The notes under the pieces: generated by a model
Told to the model about the DNA's origin: nothing
Database searches by the model: none
Seen by the model: only the letters and a program-made list of their open reading frames with translations
Shown: positions 33,955-42,307 of the stretch, piece by piece
How the letters are laid out: every line of letters begins with the position of its first letter
How positions within the stretch are numbered: the stretch's first letter is position 1
Program-made: the position numbers and the translations under genes
Source of the DNA: Pseudalkalibacillus sp. SCS-8
GTDB taxonomy: Bacteria; Bacillota; Bacilli; Bacillales; Fictibacillaceae
Assembly (NCBI RefSeq): GCF_040126055.1
Contig: NZ_CP143541.1
Coordinates: 1,116,001 to 1,180,000, forward strand
Length of the DNA: 64,000 bases
Direction: 5' to 3'

Positions 33955-34623
33955 TTGAATAACTTTGATAACTATATCGGAGAACAGGTTGAGCTGACAG
34001 CAAGTGGGAATATAAATCTTTCAGGCATTCTGGTAGATACCGGAGCGAATATCATCGTCCTGTACGATGGAAAAGATTTTCTATATATCCCTTTGGTCCA
34101 TGTCCATTACCTTGATTTCAACTCCGATGATTCAGAATCGATTGCACAACCAAATCAATTACCGTCTTGGATTCAGGATAATGATTCAATCTCTCTAAGG
34201 AAGATCCTTTATAATGCGAAAGGTGTTTTTAGTGAAATCTTTGTAACGAGCAATCAATCCATCCATGGGTATGTAACGAATGTAATGAATGACTATTTCA
34301 CGTTTTTCTCCCCTGTCCATAAAACGATGTTCATACCGTTGCAGCACCTGAAGTGGCTGATCCCGTATCCTCACAATCACCGTCCGTATTCACTCAGCAA
34401 TGAAAATTTGCCTTTGACCCCTTCTGCCATACCTGCGTCACGCACTTTCGAAGAACAATGCAAGCGTCACATCGGAAAAGTCGCTGTCTTCGATTTAGGT
34501 AAGCATCCGAACAAAGTCGGAAAGCTCGTGAACGTTCAGAATGGGTATGTCGAGATCGTCATTGCCCGGAATAAGACGATTTATACGAATTTACAGCATA
34601 TCAAATCCGTTCAGTTTCCATGA
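33955..34623 (+). CDS. CotB/DUF2642-like protein, three barrel repeats
   Basis: 222 residues from TTG 33955, 10 bases after AAGGAGGG; the in-frame ATG 33946 overlaps that site. Three related units: YIGEQVELTASGNINLSGILVDTG...YIPLVHVHYLDF, IFVTSNQSIHGYVTNVMNDY...FIPLQHLKWL and HIGKVAVFDLGKHPNKVGKLVNVQNG...YTNLQHIKSV. These resemble DUF2642/CotB small barrels, so it is a likely coat-associated partner of the 32755 protein. It has no Ser/Lys repeats. Confidence 0.7.
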   Translation: MNNFDNYIGEQVELTASGNINLSGILVDTGANIIVLYDGKDFLYIPLVHVHYLDFNSDDSESIAQPNQLPSWIQDNDSISLRKILYNAKGVFSEIFVTSNQSIHGYVTNVMNDYFTFFSPVHKTMFIPLQHLKWLIPYPHNHRPYSLSNENLPLTPSAIPASRTFEEQCKRHIGKVAVFDLGKHPNKVGKLVNVQNGYVEIVIARNKTIYTNLQHIKSVQFP

Positions 34624-34717
34624 TTCAATAGTAAAGGTTGCCCGTAAATATTGGCCAGATGATCCGGAGACGGGGAGGACAATACACATGGGACAACCTT
34701 TTTCAAATACATAGTCA

Positions 34718-35806
34718 TTACGGGAGAAGATCTGAGAGATGACCTCGTAGATATCGGTTTCTGCTTTTAATATACGAAAGGATGACATCAGGTTCCTCAT
34801 AAAACTGATCAATGGAATTGTGTAAATAGGGATCCTCTTCTACATAAGGGGCGATTTTTTGGTATAGCTTCTTGATTTTCTGTTCTTGATATTCCGGTGT
34901 AAATTCTTTGTCCAGTATTCCAGCCATCAAATCATGATACTGTTCACGGAAAGAGGAGATATCCAAGATTCTTCCCGTCAATGTATTATAGCCTTCAATC
35001 GGAATATAGTCGTATTCCATTTCGTCTCCATGGATATCACGTCCCCATGTTGCATCATAATCCCAGGGGATGATTTCAAAGAGTCCATTGTCGCTCCTTC
35101 GATACAGCGCGTAATTATGGATGAATCCGTCATAATTTTGGGTACAGACGACTCCTGCAAGCCAGCGTAAATATTTATCAACATTGACATAATTCTGGAT
35201 TGCCGATTCGAATTCATCAGGTGGAATGGTATTGATCTGATAAATCAAATCCGCCAAGATTGCACGATCATCTGATGTTCCTTCCTTGCAGCTGTAACCT
35301 GATTCAAATCGCTTTTTCAATCCTTCTCTTATTGGACTGATGAGTGAGAAATTTGCGTTATCGTTTTCAGCATAGAAAATCGGTCCCTTCGGCAGGTTCC
35401 TCGTTTTCAGGAAATAACGATCAACGCTTTCGAGCTGAAGATAGACACCTTGGAAATCGTCATTGATTGTTATCAACACGTGATTTGATTTTGGTGAGAG
35501 CACACCGAGGGTTGAAAAGAAATCGAGTGAGAGTTTGTTACGGATTAAGGATTTATCAATGTATTCGGAGTTGATATGCAACTCTTTGATACCGGATGTG
35601 ACGGATGGAAAAATGAACTGGTAGGATTTCTTTTTCACTTTACGGATATGAGCTCCACGAAAAAGAAAACCGATGTCATAACAATTATTGCCGACGGTTA
35701 GCGTGGCCTCAACAGGGTCCTCCGACCATATATCCTTCTTCATCTTTTTCAAGTCACTTGGATCCAATTCAATTTTATAAGAGGGTATATCTCTTTGGTT
35801 ACTCAT
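34718..35806 (-). CDS. cotH: Spore coat protein kinase CotH
   Basis: 362 residues from ATG 35806 with AAAGGAAGATTGG upstream; the frame is open to 35908 without a site. CotH kinase landmarks are the early IELDPSDLKKM and FLFRGAHIRKVKKKSYQFIF segments, the LCLDFF-like core, and the catalytic and metal-binding region NYDGFIHNYALYRR followed by IIPWDYDATWGRD. CotH is an atypical protein kinase that phosphorylates serine in CotB and CotG repeat regions during coat assembly. Orientation is convergent with the CotB-like genes, close to its likely substrate gene. Confidence 0.93.
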   Translation of the reverse strand: MSNQRDIPSYKIELDPSDLKKMKKDIWSEDPVEATLTVGNNCYDIGFLFRGAHIRKVKKKSYQFIFPSVTSGIKELHINSEYIDKSLIRNKLSLDFFSTLGVLSPKSNHVLITINDDFQGVYLQLESVDRYFLKTRNLPKGPIFYAENDNANFSLISPIREGLKKRFESGYSCKEGTSDDRAILADLIYQINTIPPDEFESAIQNYVNVDKYLRWLAGVVCTQNYDGFIHNYALYRRSDNGLFEIIPWDYDATWGRDIHGDEMEYDYIPIEGYNTLTGRILDISSFREQYHDLMAGILDKEFTPEYQEQKIKKLYQKIAPYVEEDPYLHNSIDQFYEEPDVILSYIKSRNRYLRGHLSDLLP

Positions 35807-35974
35807 CCAATCTTCCTTTACGTTAAATTTACCTTGTAACACTATATGTAATAGAAGAAAGAGTGTATGGGGATTTGCACATGATCGAGAACTTTTCTTG
35901 GAAATCAACGTCTATACATAGAGCATATGGTCAACTCTTCCCGAAATGCGTCGGGTTTGGTAGAATCAGGTAGG

Positions 35975-36003
35975 TTGATGCTTTCTCAACAATCATTTAA
36001 TAT
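35975..36003 (+). promoter_or_regulatory. Candidate sigma-A promoter for the deacetylase-DedA-glycosyltransferase operon
   Basis: TTGATG (35975-35980), 17-base spacer, TAATAT (35998-36003), 54 bases upstream of the deacetylase start. Confidence 0.5.
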
Positions 36004-36057
36004 GCGTGTGTTATCCTAATAAAAGCGTTTATTTTTTAGTATGTAGGTGAAAAAATA

Positions 36058-36792
36058 ATGGAGATCTTGATTTGGACTGCCTTGGTAGGCTTCATCCTAT
36101 TTCTTTTCTATGGAATCGTGCCGACGGTCCTTTTCCGGACGAAATCCATTGGTTTGATAAAGAGAGGTCCCCACCGAAGGTCAGTAGCGTTGACATTTGA
36201 TGACGGACCGAACCCAACTTACACACCGGTGTTATTGGATCTTTTAAAACAATACAACTGTAAAGCGACCTTTTTTGTCGTAGCTCAAAAAGCTGAAAAG
36301 TATCCAGAATTGGTACGACGTATGGTGAATGAAGGGCACACGATTGGAATCCACCATTATACGCATACGGATAGCTGGTTCTTAAGCCCATTTGCCACCA
36401 GACAGGAAATTCTGGATTCTACAAGGGTCATTGAACGGGTATCTGGTGTGAAGCCACGTTTTTATCGGCCCCCTTTCGGCCGCTTGAACATCTTTACGTA
36501 TATGTTTGCGAAAGACTATGATATCGTGCTTTGGTCGTCCATCTTTCAGGATTGGAAGAAACAGGATCATGAAAAGTTGAAATCCAAGATGATGGATGGA
36601 CTTGAAGAAGGAGCGATTTTCCTGCTGCATGATGATGGGGCAAATCCGAAAGCTGATTCCGACGCTCCCGATACAACGATCAAGGCATTAAGCCGCTTCA
36701 TTCCAGAGGCATTGAGCATAGGATACGAGTGTGTCAATCTTGATGCACACCTTCAGGAAAAATCAGCTATGGAACAGAAGAGGATATTATGA
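36058..36792 (+). CDS. Polysaccharide deacetylase (NodB family), membrane-anchored
   Basis: 244 residues from ATG. One N-terminal helix (about residues 3-22) anchors an extracytoplasmic NodB domain. Catalytic motifs are TFDDGPNPTYTP (Asp-Asp metal/base pair), HTIGIHHYTH (H-x-x-x-H metal ligands), RPPFGR and the late LHDDGA region. Activity should be N- or O-deacetylation of a cell-wall or membrane-linked glycan. The stop overlaps the start of the DedA gene, so it works with the two downstream products. Confidence 0.93.
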   Translation: MEILIWTALVGFILFLFYGIVPTVLFRTKSIGLIKRGPHRRSVALTFDDGPNPTYTPVLLDLLKQYNCKATFFVVAQKAEKYPELVRRMVNEGHTIGIHHYTHTDSWFLSPFATRQEILDSTRVIERVSGVKPRFYRPPFGRLNIFTYMFAKDYDIVLWSSIFQDWKKQDHEKLKSKMMDGLEEGAIFLLHDDGANPKADSDAPDTTIKALSRFIPEALSIGYECVNLDAHLQEKSAMEQKRIL

Positions 36793-37379
36793 ATTTTGAG
36801 AACGTATTACATGCGATTCACACATATGGATATTGGATTATTTTGTTGACGCTGTTCTGTGGGATCGTTGGCATTCCTGCGCCTGAAGAAACCTTCATGG
36901 TTCTGATCGGCATGCTGGCAGCTCAGCTGCACTTGATGCTAAGCTGGACCTTGTTCAGTGCTTTCGCCGGCACCGTACTTGGTCTTGCCGTCTCATATGC
37001 GATCGGACGTTATTTGGGCGTGCCTTTTTTACAGCGGTATGGCCGGTATATCAAAATCACACCAGAGCTATGGGAGAAGGTCAGTGATAAGTTCCATCGA
37101 TACGGGAAAACGACACTCCTATTCAGCCTGTTCATTCCAGGACTCCGCCAAATCGCACCTTATGTTGCTGGAACGAGCAGCTATCCTGTTGGTATTTATA
37201 CGATTCTAAGCCTGATAGGGAGCTTGCTGTGGACGATTTGTTACATCATGGTCGGGTTCTGGATCGGTGATCGGTTGCCGATGCACTGGATACCATGGTT
37301 GAGTGTGCTTGCACTTCTTGCATTTGCAGGAATCTTCTTAATAAAAAAATGGAGAGTGAAAGGAGGGAGCAAAGCATGA
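36789..37379 (+). CDS. DedA family membrane protein (operon partner)
   Basis: 196 residues from ATG 36789, overlapping the deacetylase stop by 4 bases. DedA features are CGIVGIPAPEETFMVLIGML (E and P-x-P re-entrant element), the SYAIGRYLGVPFL helix and FIPGLRQIAPYVAGTSS (arginine/glycine motif). DedA proteins help recycle lipid carriers or translocate phospholipids. Position between a glycan deacetylase and a glycolipid-type glycosyltransferase suggests a role in lipid-linked glycan or glycolipid handling. Confidence 0.93.
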   Translation: MNFENVLHAIHTYGYWIILLTLFCGIVGIPAPEETFMVLIGMLAAQLHLMLSWTLFSAFAGTVLGLAVSYAIGRYLGVPFLQRYGRYIKITPELWEKVSDKFHRYGKTTLLFSLFIPGLRQIAPYVAGTSSYPVGIYTILSLIGSLLWTICYIMVGFWIGDRLPMHWIPWLSVLALLAFAGIFLIKKWRVKGGSKA

Positions 37380-38506
37380 AGAAAATACTTTTCCTACCCC
37401 TTTTCCAAATGCCATCCGGTCATCATCAAGTGGCCGATGCGTTGATTGATTCAATCCAGAATTCAGAAGAAGAAATCGAATGTAAGAAAGTCGATTTTCT
37501 AAGTTATTGGAATGTATCTTTAGAAAGAACAATCGGGACGATGTATTTGAAGTGGATCAGCTCTCTCCCGAAAACCTATCATTGGGTATATAAGCATTTC
37601 ATGTATGAGACGAAGGGACAACAGGTCCCGTTCAAAGTGGATTACGTCCAATTACTCGGCTTCGAGTCGAAAATGCTGGAATTGATCCGTAAAGAAAACC
37701 CTGATTTGATTGTTTGTACCCATTGTTTTCCTTCTGCCATCATCAGCCGGTTGAAACGTCAACAACGAATCGACATCCCGACGGTCAATGTGTATACCGA
37801 TTTCTTTATCAATGGGATCTGGGGTAAAGAACAGATCGATCTTCATCTGGTCAATGATGAAATGATGAAGAAAGAATTGATGGACAACCATCAAGTAGCG
37901 GAGGACCAAATTGCGGTTACAGGAATACCGACCAGTGAGGATATCGTGTCCTATACAGCACGTCATTTATCACCAAAGAAACACATCCTTGTAGCTGGCG
38001 GGAGCAGCGGTGTCGGGAATATGATCGAGTACCTGGAATCAATCAAGTCTGATTCCAAGTACCGATACACAGTGCTTTGCGGAAAGAATGATAAGCTGTT
38101 CAATGAACTTAAATCGTGGAATGTGCCACATATTGAACCACGTCCGTATATTGAGAGCAGGGCGGAAATGAACCACCTCTACGAACAAGCGGATGCTATC
38201 ATCACAAAGCCTGGAGGAATCACAATCAGTGAAGCGCTGAAAAAGAGGCTGCTGATTTTCGTACACTCGGCTCTGCCTGGTCAGGAGCAATATAATTTAA
38301 AAGGCTTAAGTGAAAAGCAGCTCATTATTCCAATCGAAGAAGGCGAGTGTGAAACGACGATTTCAGGGGTGCTTGAGAATGAATGGCGAAGGAAACAGAT
38401 TTTTCAACGGATGGACGAGTATCTGGCATCCACAGAGAGCTGTCCGAAGCGCGAAATTGTGAAACTCATCGATTCTCCGGCGATGTTGAGCGTTCAACCT
38501 GGATAA
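37376..38506 (+). CDS. MGDG synthase/MurG-like GT28 glycosyltransferase
   Basis: 376 residues from ATG 37376, overlapping the DedA stop (ATGA), with AAAGGAGGGAGCAAAGC upstream. N-terminal FLPLFQMPSGHHQVADALIDS is the MGDG synthase/UgtP acceptor-domain signature. The C-terminal HILVAGGSSGVGNM and the DAIITKPGGITISEAL nucleotide-sugar site are GT28 hallmarks. It has no transmembrane helix and is expected on the cytoplasmic face. B. subtilis UgtP is similar in type but not necessarily orthologous. A terminator follows. Confidence 0.9.
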   Translation: MKKILFLPLFQMPSGHHQVADALIDSIQNSEEEIECKKVDFLSYWNVSLERTIGTMYLKWISSLPKTYHWVYKHFMYETKGQQVPFKVDYVQLLGFESKMLELIRKENPDLIVCTHCFPSAIISRLKRQQRIDIPTVNVYTDFFINGIWGKEQIDLHLVNDEMMKKELMDNHQVAEDQIAVTGIPTSEDIVSYTARHLSPKKHILVAGGSSGVGNMIEYLESIKSDSKYRYTVLCGKNDKLFNELKSWNVPHIEPRPYIESRAEMNHLYEQADAIITKPGGITISEALKKRLLIFVHSALPGQEQYNLKGLSEKQLIIPIEEGECETTISGVLENEWRRKQIFQRMDEYLASTESCPKREIVKLIDSPAMLSVQPG

Positions 38507-38523
38507 TAGATTAATAGATTGAG

Positions 38524-38557
38524 AGAAGCATCCGAAAAGTTCGGATGCTTTTTATTG
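38524..38557 (+). terminator. Intrinsic terminator
   Basis: GAAGCATCCGAA (38525-38536) pairs with TTCGGATGCTTT (38540-38551), followed by TTATTG. It ends the deacetylase-DedA-glycosyltransferase operon. Confidence 0.87.
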
Positions 38558-38609
38558 CTAGATAATGTTAAAATATAGAAAAAAGAGTAAGAAGTTGAGG
38601 GGGATTTTG

Positions 38610-38864
38610 TTGGACAAAGTGAGTTTTAAGATTATAGCAAGTGTGTCATTTATATCAGGGATTATATTGTTCGGCATCATGCACCATGCCATCGCAACCA
38701 TTTCGCCAAATATAGGAGCATGGGATGCGCCAGGACGGTTTGGATTCATACTAAGTGAAATAACGGGATGGTTCCCTTATATCTTAAGCGTTTCACTCAT
38801 GTGCGTCGGTATAAGTATGTTCTGGTATGAAATTTGGAGTCAGAAAACGGAAGACAACAAGTAG
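38610..38864 (+). CDS. Small two-helix membrane protein, unknown function
   Basis: 84 residues from TTG 38610, where GAGGGGGA is well placed; the frame is open to 38565 but without a site. Two hydrophobic helices (about residues 7-28 and 52-74) and an amphipathic charged end. No recognised family. It lies between two terminators and is transcribed alone. Confidence 0.62.
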   Translation: MDKVSFKIIASVSFISGIILFGIMHHAIATISPNIGAWDAPGRFGFILSEITGWFPYILSVSLMCVGISMFWYEIWSQKTEDNK

Positions 38865-38935
38865 CACGTTATTTCATGTGAACGCTAGAGTTTTGGAAAA
38901 ACTGGATTAGGATATTTTTGCGAAAAAATGGACTG

Positions 38936-38972
38936 AACTGTAAGCGGTACTCGTTTACAGTTTTTTTTTTAT
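38936..38972 (+). terminator. Intrinsic terminator
   Basis: ACTGTAA (38937-38943) pairs with TTTACAG (38954-38960) and is followed by ten T residues. It separates the 38610 gene from the ECF sigma gene's promoter. Confidence 0.75.
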
Positions 38973-38993
38973 AGAAGAAAAATGATAAAAAAC

Positions 38994-39019
38994 AAAACCG
39001 CTTGTGACCGTTCGTCGTC
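38994..39019 (+). promoter_or_regulatory. Candidate ECF-type autoregulatory promoter
   Basis: AAAAC (38994-38998), 17-base spacer, CGTC (39016-39019), matching the AAC-N16/17-CGTC arrangement of ECF sigma promoters, 31 bases before the sigma gene start. It suggests autoregulation. Confidence 0.45.
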
Positions 39020-39050
39020 TAATCACTAAATCAAAGAGAGGAGGGGCTGG

Positions 39051-39596
39051 ATGATCAAGAAGAAACCTTCCGAATTCATGTCGCGTGAAGATCGGTTGAA
39101 CTGGCTGATGGATGAGTATGGGGATTCAATTGTTCGACTCGCCTATACATATACGAAGCAAAAGCAAATGGCTGAAGATATTGCCCAGGATGTTTTCATT
39201 AAATGCTATGAAAAGCTGGATACATTCCGGGAAGAATCCTCTTATCGGACATGGCTGTATCGGATTACCGTGAATACGTGTAAGGATGCATTGAAAAGCT
39301 GGTCTTATCGAAATTTGTTTTTTACGGACATAATCAGTCCAAAGTGGCTACGCCCTCACCGATCAACAGAAATTGAAATCGTTGTCGACGAAGAAAGCAG
39401 GATGATTTCAGAAAAAGTATTGGCCTTGCCGGTCAAGCTTCGTGAAGTGATCATCCTCCATTACTACGAGGAGTTAAGTACTGAAGAAGTAGCGCAACTG
39501 TTAAAGCTCAATCAAAATACAGTCAAATCAAGATTGTATCGTGGAAGGTTGCAGTTGAAAAAAATGCTGGACGGAGGAGAACGGTATGGAAGATAA
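39051..39596 (+). CDS. ECF family RNA polymerase sigma factor
   Basis: 181 residues from ATG (AGAGGAGGGGCTGG upstream). Region 2 (about residues 25-95): VRLAYTYTKQKQMAEDIAQDVFIKCYEKLDTFREESSYRTWLYRITVN; region 4 (about residues 125-175): LPVKLREVIILHYYEELSTEEVAQLLKLNQNTVKSRLYRGRLQLKK. No region 3. It directs transcription of a small stress regulon. The next gene begins 10 bases before its stop, so the pair is co-expressed with its anti-sigma. Confidence 0.94.
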   Translation: MIKKKPSEFMSREDRLNWLMDEYGDSIVRLAYTYTKQKQMAEDIAQDVFIKCYEKLDTFREESSYRTWLYRITVNTCKDALKSWSYRNLFFTDIISPKWLRPHRSTEIEIVVDEESRMISEKVLALPVKLREVIILHYYEELSTEEVAQLLKLNQNTVKSRLYRGRLQLKKMLDGGERYGR

Positions 39597-40653
39597 ATTG
39601 AAAAATCTAAAAGAAAAAATGAATCGTTCCAACTTGAAGGAAATCCGTTTTGACGAAAAACATAAGGAGCAAGTATTCCAATCGATAAAAGGGAGGGAGG
39701 AAGATCGCTTCTCGATACCAAACTACAAACGTAAATTTAATCTCGTATTGAGTGGTATGGTTTCATGTGCATTGGTTTTCGGTGCATTGTATTATTCAGC
39801 TGATCAGATCGGTTTCTTTAATGCGAGCCAAACGGGTGAGCAAGTTTCTGCTTCCTTTCAAACAGAAAGCAGTGAAGCTGAACATCGGGATCCGTTAAAG
39901 AATGAGGATGATCTGTTTTCAGCGCCGGACAGTGAAAAACTTGCCCAAGAGAATCCAGATCAGTTCGAGATTGTGAAAAAGATGTTCTTTTCCTGGGATC
40001 ATATCGACAACGCTCAAGGGTCCTATTCGTATTCTTCCCACCCTGATGGAACTGTGACGAACGTGAACTTCCAGGTGGATTTTGAACGAAATAAAAACCT
40101 TACAAGTATCGAGATCACAAAGGATGAAAAAGTTCTTGAGAAGCAGATTTCTTTACTTAAGGATGATCAGGTCGTTTTGCAACTCCCTGAAAAGAAGCTG
40201 GTTACAACGAAATCAGCTGAGGACAATTTAGCTACTCAACATCAATATCTCAATATGGGTGGCCATGTGATAAGCAGCGAATGGTTTGTACTGTTGTTAG
40301 ATAACTATGACCACTGGAGTTATCAGGAAAATACGAAATTCGGTATGCCAGTTTACGAAATCGAAGGAGACGTACCTGAATACAATGGCTCTTTTGGTCC
40401 CTTCAAGATGACGGTCTCTAAAGAAACGGGTGCACTACTTGATGCAGAATTCTATAAGGAGAATGGTGAAGTCGCCTATTTTATGAAAGCAGATGAAGTG
40501 AGATTGAACGAAGGTGTTGATCCCTCACTCTTTCATATCAATGTAGAAGATAGCGAAGAAGTGACGTTTGAAACCTTTAATGAAAGTACGATCGGTCATG
40601 GTGTTGAAGGGGAAAAACCTGGAGGGTTCGATACGAGTAAAGAAGGGAACTGA
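39586..40653 (+). CDS. Probable anti-sigma factor for the adjacent ECF sigma
   Basis: 355 residues from ATG 39586 (CGGAGGAGAACG upstream). A cytoplasmic N-terminal region of about 48 residues lacks the HxxxCxxC zinc motif, a single helix spans about residues 49-68, and a large extracytoplasmic domain follows. Its position behind an overlapping ECF sigma gene with a soluble-N/TM/extracellular layout is the standard arrangement for membrane anti-sigma factors. The sensing domain does not match one I know. It is presumably released by regulated proteolysis. Confidence 0.7.
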   Translation: MEDKLKNLKEKMNRSNLKEIRFDEKHKEQVFQSIKGREEDRFSIPNYKRKFNLVLSGMVSCALVFGALYYSADQIGFFNASQTGEQVSASFQTESSEAEHRDPLKNEDDLFSAPDSEKLAQENPDQFEIVKKMFFSWDHIDNAQGSYSYSSHPDGTVTNVNFQVDFERNKNLTSIEITKDEKVLEKQISLLKDDQVVLQLPEKKLVTTKSAEDNLATQHQYLNMGGHVISSEWFVLLLDNYDHWSYQENTKFGMPVYEIEGDVPEYNGSFGPFKMTVSKETGALLDAEFYKENGEVAYFMKADEVRLNEGVDPSLFHINVEDSEEVTFETFNESTIGHGVEGEKPGGFDTSKEGN

Positions 40654-40663
40654 ATCCAGTTGA

Positions 40664-40705
40664 GGTCAGCAATGGGCTTGCCCCATCGCTGACTTTTTTA
40701 TTTTC
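40664..40705 (+). terminator. Intrinsic terminator
   Basis: GGTCAGCAATGGG (40664-40676) pairs with CCCATCGCTGAC (40682-40693, one mismatch) followed by TTTTTTATTTTCC, after the anti-sigma gene. Confidence 0.85.
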
Positions 40706-40787
40706 CAATACACTTTACTCTAAAATGGCACAACTCTATACTTAAATTAACCTGCTTACGATTGATAAAGGAAGAGGAGTGAAGAAT

Positions 40788-41351
40788 GTGGAAATAACGT
40801 ATGAGATCGTAAAAGATGAAGATGTAGAATGCTGCAGGGAAGTATGCAACAAGCTGATGGCGTATCAGAAATCCCTTGCCCATTATAGGCCGGAGTTGTT
40901 TGATGATATGAATTTTGATACACGTATGCTCTCTTCTGTAAAAAGCTCAACACATAATTTTACCGTGGTGGCGAAAGCGGACGATAAGATCGTGGCCTAC
41001 GTTTATTCCAACATCGCTCCAAAAGAAAACTATGATAACGAGTTTGCAACGTTCTTTGACCTTTCAACCGTCCGTAATGATGATGTCGGATGCCTGAGCA
41101 ACTTTTACATAGAAGACGGGTATCGCGGGCAAGGAATCGGATCGGTCCTTTTTAACATGTCGATGGAATGGCTGAAGGGTTTCCCTCATGTTGAAGATTA
41201 TTTCGTCTTTGTGTCGAATGGTAATGACAAAGCGCTAGAATTCTATCAAAATAAAGGCTTCCAATATAGCAATAAAGTGCTTGATGGGTTCATAACAACA
41301 TTACGTTACGCTGATAGAGTCGAAGCTTCAAAGCCGCTTCAGGCGAAATAA
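40788..41351 (+). CDS. GNAT family N-acetyltransferase
   Basis: 187 residues from GTG 40788, 8 bases after GAGGAG; an in-frame GTG at 40779 overlaps the site. Acetyl-CoA motif: LSNFYIEDGYRGQGIGSVLFNMSMEWL (R-G-Q-G-I-G, about residues 103-130). The segment after it (VFVSNGNDKALEFYQNKGF) is a standard GNAT motif B. Acceptor unknown. The coding region is followed by a long non-coding stretch. Confidence 0.9.
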   Translation: MEITYEIVKDEDVECCREVCNKLMAYQKSLAHYRPELFDDMNFDTRMLSSVKSSTHNFTVVAKADDKIVAYVYSNIAPKENYDNEFATFFDLSTVRNDDVGCLSNFYIEDGYRGQGIGSVLFNMSMEWLKGFPHVEDYFVFVSNGNDKALEFYQNKGFQYSNKVLDGFITTLRYADRVEASKPLQAK

Positions 41352-41529
41352 TACTTTCAGAGGTAGTCTTCCTAATGAAGCACGTTCTTTTACCTTCTGA
41401 TGTTTATGTGTTAGGCCTGTGGATGATCCGCTAGGTCATGAATGCGATTTTGTCATTCAGGGAAAAAGAAACGAAGGTCTCCTCGTAAAACGTAGTCACA
41501 TTTGTAAGAGGATCACATACAGTAGAAAA

Positions 41530-41977
41530 ACGCTATGATAAAACCGTTTTGAGGGTAAAGAAATGCGTTTTATATGCCCTGAAAACACGGAAAACCCGAT
41601 TTGAGGGTAAAGAAATGTGTTTTATGTGCCCTGAAAACACGGAAAATCCGATTTGAGGGTAAAGAAATGTGTTTTATGTGCCCTGAAAACACGGAAAACC
41701 CGATTTGAGGGTAAAGAAATGCGTTTTATGTGCCCTGAAAACACGGAAAACCCGATTTGAGGGTAAAGAAATGCGTTTTATGTGCCCTGAAAACGCGGAA
41801 AACCCGCTTTTGGGGTAAAGAAATGCGTTTTATATGCCCTGAAAATGCGGAAAACCCGCTTATGGGGTAAAGAAATGCGTTTTATGTGCCCTGAAAACAC
41901 GGAAAACCCGTTTTGAGGGTAAAGAAATGTGTTTTATGTGTTCTAAAAACACGGAAAACCTATTTTGAGGGTAAAGA
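41530..41977. repeat. Exact 52-bp tandem repeat array
   Basis: The motif GAGGGTAAAG (or TGGGGTAAAG) starts at 41551, 41603, 41655, 41707, 41759, 41811, 41863, 41915 and 41967, always exactly 52 bases apart, giving eight full units and a truncated ninth. Each unit contains two dyads: GYGTTTT-N10-AAAACRC and ACCC-N7-GGGT across unit boundaries. Fifty-two is not a multiple of three, so the unit is not an in-frame coding repeat. Function unknown. Confidence 0.93.
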
Positions 41978-41978
41978 A

Positions 41979-41994
41979 ACACTGTCAGGCACCG
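41979..41994 (+). repeat. Solo copy of the TGTCAGGCACC element
   Basis: CTGTCAGGCACCGAAAT directly follows the truncated ninth 52-bp unit. The same 11-base core recurs at 49268, 52822 and 59543. Here no opposed partner copy is seen nearby. Confidence 0.5.
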
Positions 41995-42051
41995 AAATGA
42001 GCTCGATTCGCTCTGCTTGTGTCGTTCTAAACCCGAACAAAAGAAAAGATG

Positions 42052-42080
42052 TTGACAGCATCACTTTACCGTGCTAAGAT
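42052..42080 (+). promoter_or_regulatory. Sigma-A promoter of the methionine operon
   Basis: TTGACA (42052-42057), 17-base spacer, TAAGAT (42075-42080), about 35 bases upstream of the S-box riboswitch. Confidence 0.78.
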
Positions 42081-42114
42081 TCAGATAATTTAAAAACTGA
42101 AGATTTAAATGCAA

Positions 42115-42232
42115 GCTCTTATCAAGAGTGGCTGAGGGACTGGCCCGATGAAGCCCGGCAACCGTCAAACGTAGGTTTGAAATGGTGCCAAATCCTGCAA
42201 AGCGTAAAATGCGCTTTGGAAGATGAGAGAGA
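42115..42232 (+). ncRNA. S-box (SAM-I) riboswitch
   Basis: Conserved S-box core: CTCTTATCAAGAG (P1/P2 entry, 42116), GGCTGAGGGACTGGCCCGATGAAGCCCGGCAACC region, GGTGCCAAATCCTGC and the closing GATGAGAG (42222-42229) that pairs with CTCTTATC. It controls the downstream metX-metY-hom transcript: SAM binding favours the terminator that follows. Confidence 0.97.
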
Positions 42233-42248
42233 CAAATTCGTTTATTTT

Positions 42249-42278
42249 GCCTCTCTGTCTTTACAGAGAGGCTTTTTG
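42249..42278 (+). terminator. S-box terminator
   Basis: GCCTCTCTGT (42249-42258) pairs with ACAGAGAGGC (42263-42272), followed by TTTTTGCG. It is the expression platform for the SAM riboswitch. Confidence 0.92.
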
Positions 42279-42307
42279 CGTTCTTGAAAAGAAAGGAGGA
42301 CGAAATC

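Noticed and set aside
41530..41977. 52-bp repeats as a CRISPR array
   Set aside because: Units follow each other without variable spacers, the whole 52 bases are repeated, and no cas genes are nearby.
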